A stretch of DNA of 64,000 bases from Spirometra erinaceieuropaei (Eukaryota > Platyhelminthes > Cestoda > Diphyllobothriidea > Diphyllobothriidae), in the NCBI GenBank assembly GCA_902702965.1, contig CACRXP010000396.1:487060-551059 (forward strand), written 5' to 3'. Below the pieces are notes generated by a model that searched no databases, was not told the DNA's origin, and was given only the letters and a program-made list of their open reading frames with translations. Positions 11,653-22,000 of this stretch are shown here, piece after piece; the first letter of the stretch is position 1, and every line of letters starts with the position of its first letter. The position numbers and the translations under genes are program-made.

Positions 11653-13076
11653 GGTCGCAGATAAGGGTAATGGTGGCACAAGGACCTGGCAGTCACGACG
11701 ATCGAACTACTTCTACCAGAGAAATACGACGAAACGGAGAATCGCCTCGGACACGCCCAGATCATCCAGCTCCTAATGTTCTGTCTCAAGAGGCATTTTA
11801 CGTTCTAGGGAACAATCTACGAGCAGGTGAAGGAAACGCCAATGGGTTCGCCGATTTCGGCTCATAGCAGAGGCGGTCCTACAACGGCTGGCGTCGCTGG
11901 TTTTCCGAAACCACAGACCGAAATTCTGGGCTCGGTATGTGGATGGCTACTTCGTCCTCATCGAACGGGATCAGGTGCTGACATTCAAAGAACACCTCAA
12001 CGCCATCTTCCCGGACATTCAGTTTACGATGAGGGAGGAGGAAAACAATCAGCTGGTCATCCTGGATGTCCTCGTTTGCCGCAAAGATTGTGGTGGCCTA
12101 AAAACCAGTGTTCAGGAAAGCGACAAATGTGACGCAAATACCGGACTTCAACAGCAACCGCTCGATCAGTCACAAAGTCAGTTACATAAGGGCGCTATAC
12201 CGGCGCGTTGAGACTCACTGCAGTGCAATGGAAGACAAGGTTGCTGAATTACAATATTTTCGACGGGTAATGAGAGCCAATGGTTACCCGCGAAACTTCG
12301 TCAACCAGTACATACAAAAACGACACCAGAGACCAAATCAAACCGGTCCCAAATTTCTGCGAGCTCTTCCGTATGTGAAGAACGTTTTGGAAGCCGTCAG
12401 TTATCTTCTCACTAGACTTGAGGCTGGGGTGTGACAAAGGCCGGAAACAACAATTAGGCGCCAAGTTATAAGGTCCAAAGAACCTCTGTCACAGCAGGAA
12501 ACGTCAGGAGTCGTTTATCGAATCTGGTGCAGTTGCGGACAAGGCAAATATGTCGGAAAAACTGGGAGATTACTCCGTACGCGAATTGCCGAGCACGCAG
12601 CAGCTGTGAGGCGGGGAGACGCTAGCTCTCAGGTGGCGGCTCATTTGACGGAACCCAGCCGTATTTTCAAGATTCAAGAGGCCGCAATCCTCGCAAGGGG
12701 TGACGACCGCGTGAGCCACGAGCTGCTCGAGTCATGGTTCTCAGGCCCGCAATCCATCAACAAGCGCAATGACCTCCCGTTACGGTATGCCGTGCTGAGA
12801 TTTTCCCTGGGTCGGGGAATAGGTCACGTGGCGAGCGCACGGGCGAGCAATTATGCCAGTGACGGTGAGCCAATTTGCCGAGCAATCGTCACACCAGCAT
12901 CCAACACGGATGACAAAATGGAGGCCATTAACGACTCGGACGCGGACTGAAAAGCCACCACCGCATCAATTACGACCCCAACGGTGATTAAGAGGGCATG
13001 TACGCATGTGGTCCCACGGCAGCGACGTGCTATAAATACTGCAGTCCTTGTGCCATTAGTACCCTTATCTGCGACT

Positions 13077-13118
13077 GCCTCTGGTGATGTGTTCGGGTGC
13101 GAATCCGAAAAGTCAGGC
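13077..13118 (+). ncRNA. Degenerate hammerhead motif, PLE 3' side
   Basis: GCCT, CTGGTGA (core A6 replaced by G), stem II with TTCG..CGAA, CCGAAAAGTC and AGGC. Stem I (GCCT with AGGC) is fully paired, which fixes the fold, but the core is mutated. Confidence 0.55.
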
Positions 13119-14070
13119 CAATGTATTTCTTGTTCCAGTGATCGCATCTTCGTCTTCTGAACAACGAAAACCAGTCAATAATTGGAGGAGAGAACGGGAA
13201 CAAGGGCTACAGATATAAATGACCCTCAGTAACGTGTTTGTCTTTGCCTAGCGGTCATATCGCAACCCAAATCGCAAAGGATCCGCATCTTGATCCTCGC
13301 TAGCGCGCACCGAATAATTCCACACACACCCAGCGCAAAACAGACAAGCGAGGGTGATGAAAGACTGTCACCTTCCGCTCAAGTCCATCGATTATTTAAA
13401 ACATTTGACTATACCTCTAATCTGAAAGTGAGCAATCAGTTGGGAGGGAGGGCAGGCCTGACCAGTGCGAACCCCCTAAAGAGGGCTTGTGCTGTAAACA
13501 CTAGACTGACTTTTTAACGTCCACATACTCGGCCGGATTATCAAATAAATCCACGAGTTTGCAAACCATTATAAGATCTTACAAGAGAGAGAAAAAGAAA
13601 GAAAGAAGAAAAAAGAACTCTTTGGGAAGTGCTTGCGAGTATGTTTACAATATGAAAGCAACTGTACAACTATCGGCTCATGAGTAAGGGGATTTGGAGA
13701 GCCCGATTTAAAAAGTCTTTTCAACTGGAAAGCATGAAAACCAGGCTGACTAAAAAAAGGACAGTCGCAAGTGGACGTGAAGCCGCCGACCAGGATTTAA
13801 ACAACACTCGCGGCTGCGCAGCTTGAACGGGATTTAGCGGTTGAAGCGGGCGAAAGTTATCCTGCATCGGCTTTCCGCCATCACTGTCTCCGAAACGGAG
13901 GTTTCGCAGAAGCTCCAGCTATGATTTCAGGGAGTAGGAAAAGAGTGGGTCAGGTTTTATTGGGTTGAATTAGGCGAATATTTTAAATTATTGACAGGCA
14001 ATCTTGTCAGTCACTAATTTGATCACAGGAGTAATTGTAGACAGGATAACAGACACGCAGAGATGAGCAT
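13119..14070. other. No recognisable gene
   Basis: Only short open frames. A purine-rich simple repeat (GAGA and GAAA units) lies at about 13583-13618. Confidence 0.5.
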
Positions 14071-14072
14071 CA

Positions 14073-14990
14073 ATACAGCAGACGAATCATCTCATGAAAT
14101 GTAAATCAAAAATCTAAAATATGCTTTATTCGAAAAGATTACTTAGATATGGCTGTAAGGCTAACCATCCTAGAGCACAGTCGGAAGAACTTTCAGTCAT
14201 ATCAAAAAGATAGCTTTTAAATAAGCTTAGTTTCAGGCGCGTACAATAACTATTCTCTCCTAAAATAACTACAAATGTGGAGGGCATTTTTTAAATTGAT
14301 TTTAGATACATCTGTAAATTTAATTACATTTTATAAAAATGTGCATAAAAATTCTTGCTTATATTCATTTCGTGGCAAATTACATCGCCATATTTTCTAA
14401 TTGAAGAGACCATACCTTTTGTTTTTAAAAAGTTTTTAAATGTGAGATTTCCTAAGACCGTGAAATGTCCACTCACAGTGTCGTAGCAGCATGCCTGTTT
14501 ATGTCATAAGTAAGGTTTACAAACCCGTCAACATCTATTGCAAAATTTTATAAATCTTTTATGATATCTTCCTAATATAATAGGGGAATATGCAATATTC
14601 CTGCCACAGAATGTATGCAGCATATAGATTGGAAACTGTGAATGTAAGTTCAATGACAGATAAATCAAAAACATTTAAGATGCAAATTTTGCATCAAATG
14701 AGTGCAGGAGAAAATATGTCGGTCTTGCTTTTTGTATAGTAAATTTGAATTTTTGGGGGCATCAAAAATAAATGAGGAAAATGCGCACTAGTTAAGCAGT
14801 CATTTAGTACAAAGTGTAGTTTTTCCAAGTGGCCTAAAAGGAGTTAATTCAAAAACCGACGTCGTGACATGACTGAAATACCTGATGGTTACAACGTTAC
14901 ATCACAACGCTGCTTAAGTGATCTTTTTGAATCGAAAGCATATTTTGGAATTTCAGTTAGTATTTCATGAGGTTACAAACATACTCTACT
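14073..14990. mobile_element. Palindromic MITE
   Basis: Starts TACAGCAGACGAATCATCTC with ATGAAATG following; ends TTTCATGAGGTTACAAACAT then ACTCTA. The arms are imperfect reverse complements; the inner part carries the family block TTTTTAAAAAGTTTTTAAAT followed by GTGAGATT. Confidence 0.75.
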
Positions 14991-15257
14991 TCATTATTTC
15001 ATGCATCCCAATACGAGTTCGGAGTGTTCTCTGCTCTGATCTTCTGATAACCTGTGACTCCATAAACCGGTCGCCTATGCTTAATCCGTGTGCATTTGTA
15101 GAGCACACAGGTTTGCCATCAAAATGAAGGGATCCAGAAAGCGGCCTCGCCCTGTACGCGAAGCGTGTGAAATCACCATCCCTGCCACTATCCGTAGTGC
15201 CACAACCCTACCTGCTGTTTCGTCTTACTTGATTAAAGCGTAAGCACGGACAGAATA

Positions 15258-15666
15258 GAGACGGGCAACGGTATAGAGAAGGACCCCAAGTAACTGTCAG
15301 TAAAATATTGATCGTGTCATAGGTGAGTTATGGTAAAGGGAGTTTTATGGGTGGGGCAGTTCGCTAGACAGTAAGTTGTCAAAATGAAAGAAAACACAAA
15401 ATTAACCGGATTTCTGCCGACAGTCGTATCCTACGCTGTTGTACGACAACGGAAATGAGAATAGTAATTAAACGATAAACAGCCAGTAAATTTCACAAAA
15501 TAACGGATTTTGGGTTAAGGTGTGAGGTCGTGGGAAGTAATCGCTGTTGGCAGTGTAGTTGCTGCAGCAGCCTACAAACGTATGTCAAGACAAAACCCCA
15601 TATGACACGATCCACAGTCTACTGACAGTTAATTGGGGTCCTTCTCTATACCGTTGCTGGGAGACG
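15258..15666. repeat. Inverted repeat with arms of about 70 bp beside CA-1 exon 4
   Basis: 15258-15328 and 15598-15666 are near-perfect reverse complements (shared block GCAACGGTATAGAGAAGGAC then CCCAA). The right arm begins 15 bases inside the intron after the CA-1 exon 4 donor, so the intron 4 RNA could fold into a long hairpin. Confidence 0.75.
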
Positions 15667-15680
15667 GAATGGGGACTTAC

Positions 15681-16010
15681 ATCATCACTAGTCACGAGGA
15701 GGGGATTCCTCATCACCGTCCACTGGACGTTCTCTGTACAGGGCGGCGTAGTGAGTGAACCCGAGTAGCGGAAGAATTCGTTCTTGTTCTCGGGCAGGAG
15801 GACACTGGGGTCAAACGAATTCACCTCAATTTTCGAATTTGCTGTAGTGAGCTCGCCGATATTCGACAAAAGGTTGCCCATTTGTGCAAGACTGGATTTG
15901 GCTTGATCAGTGGTTAGTTGGAAAAAGACGCCAATCACAGCCAGACCTCCTGGAGAGGCTTGCGCAGCTGTGAGACTGGCGTACATGGAAGAGTAGATGA
16001 CGATGTGCAT
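15681..16010 (-). CDS. CA-1 exon 4: third zinc ligand and TTPPC motif
   Basis: 330 nt. Acceptor CCTAG at 16011, donor GTAAGT at 15680, phase 0 at both ends. Begins MHIVIYSS (third zinc-ligand His), continues [41 protein letters not shown] and ends NPLLVTSDD. About 70 percent identical to exon 4 of CA-2 by manual alignment (78 of 110). An open frame continues past the donor to 15585, but that extension is intronic: it is unlike any alpha-CA and the donor matches consensus well. Confidence 0.93.
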
Positions 16011-19000
16011 CTAGGAATGAAAAGGAGAATGGGTGGGTCTTTTAAGTGAACGTGTTTGTGAAACTGCAAATTACGCCCTGTTGTGGAACACTCCGAAATG
16101 AAAAGGTCGACAGGGGTTTCATTGGGAAATCCTTCATCTGCTCATCTGTTTTACCGATGGTACTGTCGACTGAAAGACAAGGCAGTGGTAGCTACGACTG
16201 ACTGGGATATTTTTTAAAGAAGCCTGTTAGCAGAAATTGTGGTCAGCATTGCATCAAGGGTGCGGTTTCTACATTGGTAAAAGTGGAGCATATTTTCTGG
16301 TTAAAGCATATAGTAGATGTATTATCTTATGAAATTTTAACTGAAATTCTGGAACATGTATTCAATTCGAGAAAGATTATTTAAGTAGGTTTGAAGTATT
16401 AATAATTATTTCAGTCACGTCAGGATGGCTTCTCCTGGACGAGCTTCTTTTCAGCTACCTGAATATACTACACTCTGCAAGAAATGGCCACTTACGTAAT
16501 ATCAATCGCCTGCGTTAATTCGCAGTGCTCTTATAAATTCAAGTATATTTTATAGAAGACATGAGCAAAACATTCTTTTTGTACTCTATTGGCAGTAGAT
16601 TACGTCATCCTAAAGTCTTATACGTGAAAAGGGCGTACATTGCGGTTTTAAAGAACTTGTATGTGGGCACTCAGGAATGGGCTTCCCCAAACAAACAAGC
16701 TTCGTATGGACGTAGCAGCAACCACCCTTCAGACTTAATCGTCTCCCGATATGTATGCAATTTTAAAAAAAGATTATTAAGGTGGGTTAAAAATATTAAT
16801 AAGTACTCGAGAAGATCGCAAGGTATTTAAATCACGGCAGTATGGCGTCTTCTGAACCGGCTTCTTTTCAACTGTCTGACTAAATTAAACTCTGTAAGAA
16901 CTGGCTACTTACGTAATATTAATCGCTTGCGTTAATGCTCAGCGCTGCTATAAATGCAAATATATAATATAGAAGACATGAGCAAAACATTCTTTTGATA
17001 CTCCATCGGCAGTAAATTACGTCATCATAAAGTCTTATACTTGAAGAAGGAGTACACTTCGGTTTTAAAGAACTTGTATGTGGGCACTCAGGAATGGGCT
17101 TCCCGAAACAAACAAGCTTCGTATGGACGAAGCAGCAACCACCCTTCAGACTTAATCGTCTCCCCACTGCTTGAATGTGTCCGCAGAAGGCAGAATACTG
17201 ACAAAAGCAGGTGAGGCAAAGATAGCAGTTTATGGCTTTTAAGTCGTCGTCAGTCAGACCTCTAGATCTAACCCTAAGTTGCAACACTATCAACGTGTCT
17301 CGTAGCCTAGTCAGTGAATGCACATATGCATATAAACAAGGATTACGTAAATGAGAGGAGTAAAAATTTTTTTAACAAATTCACCAACGTTTTAACACTT
17401 TTGTTGAACTGGAAACGTTTGCATTCCATCTAACAATATTTTGAACATTTTCACTACTTGATTGCTCTATTTTGCGGAACTTGTTTTATAAGTAAGCTTT
17501 ACTATTGCTAAAGGATTATGTGTGGGGAGTCAGAACAATGAGCCGATATCCACATTTCAGCAGTACTAGCCCCTCAGCGGGACAAAGAAAGTGATTCTGA
17601 CGGCGACGGGCTGAGCAAACTTCTACCGAAGAACGCCTACTTTTAATAATATTTTTAATGCGGTTCCCATGGTTTTTCCTTACCCCACGCATGGGCTTAA
17701 CCCTTACTACACATGTAAATATTTTCCTTAGAAACGGTTGTGCAAAAGTGAGCTCCAGTCAGGGACTTGTACAGTTCACGTAAGAATCACGTCGTATGAC
17801 ACCAACTACAGCGTGGCATCCAACTCAGTACGCAAACTGACGCATAATTTATCTGAATGCATGGCCTGGAATAACTTTTGATCTCCTTTAAAGGAGCTCA
17901 AGCCGACAGTGCGAAGTTTTCCCAACGCGAAGGTGTGCCCAGTGCCATGAGTATGCGTAGTCACGTGGGTCGCGCTTTTTCTGACAGTTTATATTGCTGA
18001 ATGCGTGCAGAGGCAGATTTCTTTGATCAAAAGAAGAAGAAGCGATCGCTGGAACAAAGTCTTTATTCGCCTGACGTTTCGGATTCTCACTTTATGATGG
18101 ATGCAAGTGAGAATCCGAAACGTCAGGCGAATAAAGACCTTGTTCCAACGATCGCTTCGTCGTCTGATCAACTAGTTCCTGGAACTCGCATCTTCGCTTT
18201 TAGCAGATTTCTTTGTTTGATCACAATAAACTGCATCGCAGCCACCGAAAGGCTTAAAGGATAAATTTGCTTAATTTTCCCAACGGACCCTTTTGACGTC
18301 AGCCCACATTTCTTCGGGTGCTTACTTTCCAGCATATATATACGCGTGTGCGTGTGTGTTTGCCCTCAAAACGGGCCACGTGTTAGATGCGCTGGACCAA
18401 CACGGGGGCCAAATCGGACTCTGGCAGGCGTTATCTGTGCGCAATTACAAATGCCAACATTTGCGGGGTGCGCTGTCGGACCCTGTTGTCGGCATTTGTC
18501 GCTCAACTGGACCACTGCCGCCACCCCATTGTTTTGTGGTCAAAATCCTGGTCATTTGTGTGTGGACCAAGGGGTGCGGAGTGGAGCGCCAAGGCGAGGA
18601 TCCGTCCGAGCCATCCACCTGCAGCCTCCCCCGTCTCCGGTCTTCTTGACTTGGTCTTGACACCGGGCTCAGGCGGGGGAGGAGGAGAGAGTGTAGGTAG
18701 ATGCAGCGCAAGTCTACCAGCACTATAAACCCCTGCGCAAGTCACCGTCCCTGCTCCCACAATGCGGTCTGTGGGGCACACGGTGGACATCGTCGAAATC
18801 GACGGTCGAACTGTCGTGTGTGTGTGTGTGTGTCTAAAGGTATGTAAGCGTTCGCTATGCCAGGATCAGCAAAACACGGCCCTCGCGGCCTAGTATGCAC
18901 TAGCAGTTCTCTGACAACTGGCTCCTTGCCGTTAGATGCACTTGCGCTACTGCTGGGTATACAGGTGGTGGGCATGGCTGCCCAGTCATCATCCTCGTCC

Positions 19001-22000
19001 TTCGGACCCCTGCTGGGTGTTGTTGTTGTTCGTTAAAATTCTGGTTATTTGCTGTGTGGACCAGAGGGTGTGGAGTGGAACGCCAAGGTGCGGGCTCGGC
19101 CGTAGCATACATTCGCGCCCTCCCCCCGGCCTCCGCTCTTCTTGACTCTCTCTTGACACCGGGCTCTGGTGGGTGGGGAGGAGAAGAGGGTGTGGTAGAT
19201 GCTCTGGAAGTCCGCATTCACAAGCAAGTCATCGTGTCTGCTTCACCTTTCAGTGGAGCACACGTTTAACAACGCCGCAGCGACGATTGAACCGTCGTGT
19301 GTCCATTCATGTATTTTCTTTTGAGAAAATTGTTTGAAAGTTCACCCCTGACTGTGAAACGGTCCAAGGTCATGTAGATTGCGCTCAACGACTTGGAGCA
19401 CGGTGTATAAATGTGCACTTTTTCCGAGTGATCAACAATGCCAAGTAAATACATACGTTAGAGGACGTTTTAAAATCGACATCTAACGTTAGACAAACCT
19501 CTAGCGGGAAAGTCCGGCCGTCCAGCGTGTGTTCCGAACCCCTCTCATTCTCACTTCCCCAGTGGAAGTGAAATTGACTAACTTTGTAATAGTTCTTTGC
19601 CTTGTTATTTAGTGTGATCTTCCATACTTCCTCTGGAATGGCTATTGCCACTGCAACAAACGGAAATAGAAGAAAGCATCACACACTGAGTGATAATAAC
19701 ACATGACACATTTCGTCAACACCCACATGAGCATCTTTCACGCGGTCAGAGACAAGAACTGGGACGCGTATAGAAATTAGTTAACCCGTACTGCATACAC
19801 ATCATTGGGAGTATGTGAGAGTCTGGGCAGAAGAAAAAGTGGCGAGAGAAATTTGCTTTCGATAACTAATCTTCAGGCCAATACGGTTATATGGAGACGG
19901 GATATAACGATTGAAAAATCGATAAAAGTTAGTTTTAAAACACAGTCAGGGTGAGAGTGGAAGTGCGCAGAAAGTTGTATGTTGGTTAGTCAGCCCTAGA
20001 TCGCTGTAAGCGCGGAGCCTGAACGAGGTTCTTCTGGGCACAGACGCTCGGTCTTCGTAACCTGATGACGACCGCTTCTGCTGTTGCTAGCAAACGCTGA
20101 TCCAGTAGCTTACTGTATTTCAAGGGGACGCTATAAAACACACGAAATCCTTCAGCGGACACACACGATGCCCTGAATCCACAGCATGCGCAAAGATGGC
20201 GCTGTTTATTCTCCTAGTTTCACCTTTTGCCAGCCACCACACTGACCTCCAAAAAGAAAACTTTGTTCCTCAAAGTTCCTTTCTAAGGAGATGCTGCGAG
20301 TGAACTCTTAAGAAGACGCCTTGATCAACCTGTCTCGAGAAACTTCCCAGCAGCAAGGGTTCACATATCATTCTCTACTAACCCTATTTTAAGCGGAGAA
20401 GGCAAGGATAGGCTCCCACCTCAGACAACCCCAATGTGCATCTACCCATTCATTTGCTCCTGTGGAGCAGGTCATATTGGTGGCACTAGTGGGCACCTAT
20501 CCAAGAGAATACGCGAACACTTCCCAGCTTGGCATAAGCAGCGCCATTCTCGCGCAAGTTATTGATTCGGGACATCGTATGGATCCCGCCAAAGCATTTG
20601 GTGTGATATATAAGGTCACTCCAGCTACTCTAAGCTACTGGGCCAGCGCCTGTTAGCAACAGCAGAAGCGGCCGCCATCAGGTTACGGAGACCGACCCTC
20701 TGTGCCCAGTTGAACCTCGTTCAGGCTCCGCGCTTACCGTGGTCAAAGATTGACTAACCAACGTACAACTTTCTGCGCCCTTCCGCTCTTGCCTAGGCTG
20801 TGCTTTTAAAACTAACTTTTATCGATTTTTTTCAGTCTCTGTTTCCCGCTGTCATATAAGTGTACCGGCCTGAAGAGAAGCTATCGAAAACAACGTTTGC
20901 GCGCCACTTTGTCCTCTGAACTTTGCTATTGGAATTTTCACTACTCTAAAACAGTCTGGACATAATTGGACGACTCACAGGAATGTCCGTTGTTAGTGGC
21001 ACTGAATGTCATTGAATCCATTGAGCCGTGCACAGAGATGTTAACTGCGGCCTCACTTTCTGCGCCCAAGTATGTGGCCGTATCAGAGTCCAGGGCGATT
21101 GGAGATTGAGCCCACCCCGAACACATCACGGGTTTAAGACGAGCCCAGTTGCTTGGGTTGGTGTGGCTGTTTGCGTAGGACCATTGCAAACCTATAAAGA
21201 AGACAAAACAGAACGGGTAAAAAGACTGCTGCAGCAGGATTCTATTTTGTAGCCGTACCTATTAGGGGTTGAAGTCAGGGGTTAGGGTCAGAAGTGGTGG
21301 GCTAGGGTAAGCTGTTAGGTGTTGTTGGTTGGGGTTTGGGGTTAAGAGATGGGGGTTGGGTATTAGGGACTCGGGTTTGGGGTTAGGGTTAGGCGTTAGG
21401 GGTTGGGGTTAATGGTTATGGATTGGGTGTAGGGGTTAGGGTCAGGGGTTGTGGTTAGGTGTTTTGGGCTAGGGTTAGGCGTTCTGGATTGGGGTTAGGG
21501 GTTGGGGTTAGAGTTTAGGGGTTAGGCCGGGGCTAGTCTACTGCGTTTAAGGCTAGGAAATAAGCTCCGATCCCTGTGGCATTAACAAATCGTTGCGTCT
21601 GCGATGGACTGTGGTTATTCAGGAAATGGTTGTTGTGTCTGTAAATCAGCTAGCTTAGGCCGGCACGTGAAGTGCTCTTGCGATATAATACGCCTCAGAT
21701 TTCGTGGCCGGAATTAGCCCCGTGGCTTTGGAACTACCAACAGCGGACGCAGGGGTCACATTCTGTAAGGCAGTAAGGTCTAATGCCTCCAGACCAAAAG
21801 GCTCAGACACTTTGCAGGATAGTCGGGATCGTAGTTGTTCCCTGCATGCGCATAGTCATCTGTATAAGTCATTATTAGGTATTAGGGAAAATATTTCAGC
21901 AAGTCCAAGTGGGGCTACTGAGAAGTTTTTTTTCGTGAGCAACATTGCAAAGCAAATTTCTGCGTTGAAGGACGAAGTTTCCTCCAAAATTGGCGTGCAA

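Larger units (their letters stand above)
11611..13118 (+). mobile_element. PLE group A copy with inverted hammerhead ends, RT core to GIY-YIG
   Basis: Plus-strand reading: LLLPEKYDE, LLMFCLKRHFTF, YEQVKETPMGSPIS (RT motif), then after a frameshift near 11855 LIAEAVLQRL, KFWARYVDGYFVLI, LNAIFPDIQFTMREE and VILDVLVC. The YVDD box reads YVDG, so the second catalytic Asp is gone. The thumb follows (HKVSYIRALYRRVETHC, ANGYPRNFVNQYI), then GIY-YIG from about 12509: VVYRIWCSCG, KYVGKTGR, RTRIAEHA and ESWFSGPQSINK, to a stop at 12948-12950. Upstream RT sequence is missing and frames are broken, so the copy is dead. A minus-strand hammerhead lies 5' and a plus-strand one 3'. Confidence 0.85.

Noticed and set aside
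15585..15680. Open extension of CA-1 exon 4 to a stop at 15585
   Set aside because: It follows a good GTAAGT donor, is unlike alpha-CA C-termini and overlaps the local inverted repeat.
18293..19269. Many overlapping open frames of 60-118 codons on both strands
   Set aside because: They fall in GC-rich repeats 2 and 3, where stop codons are rare; the repeat copies do not conserve any frame.
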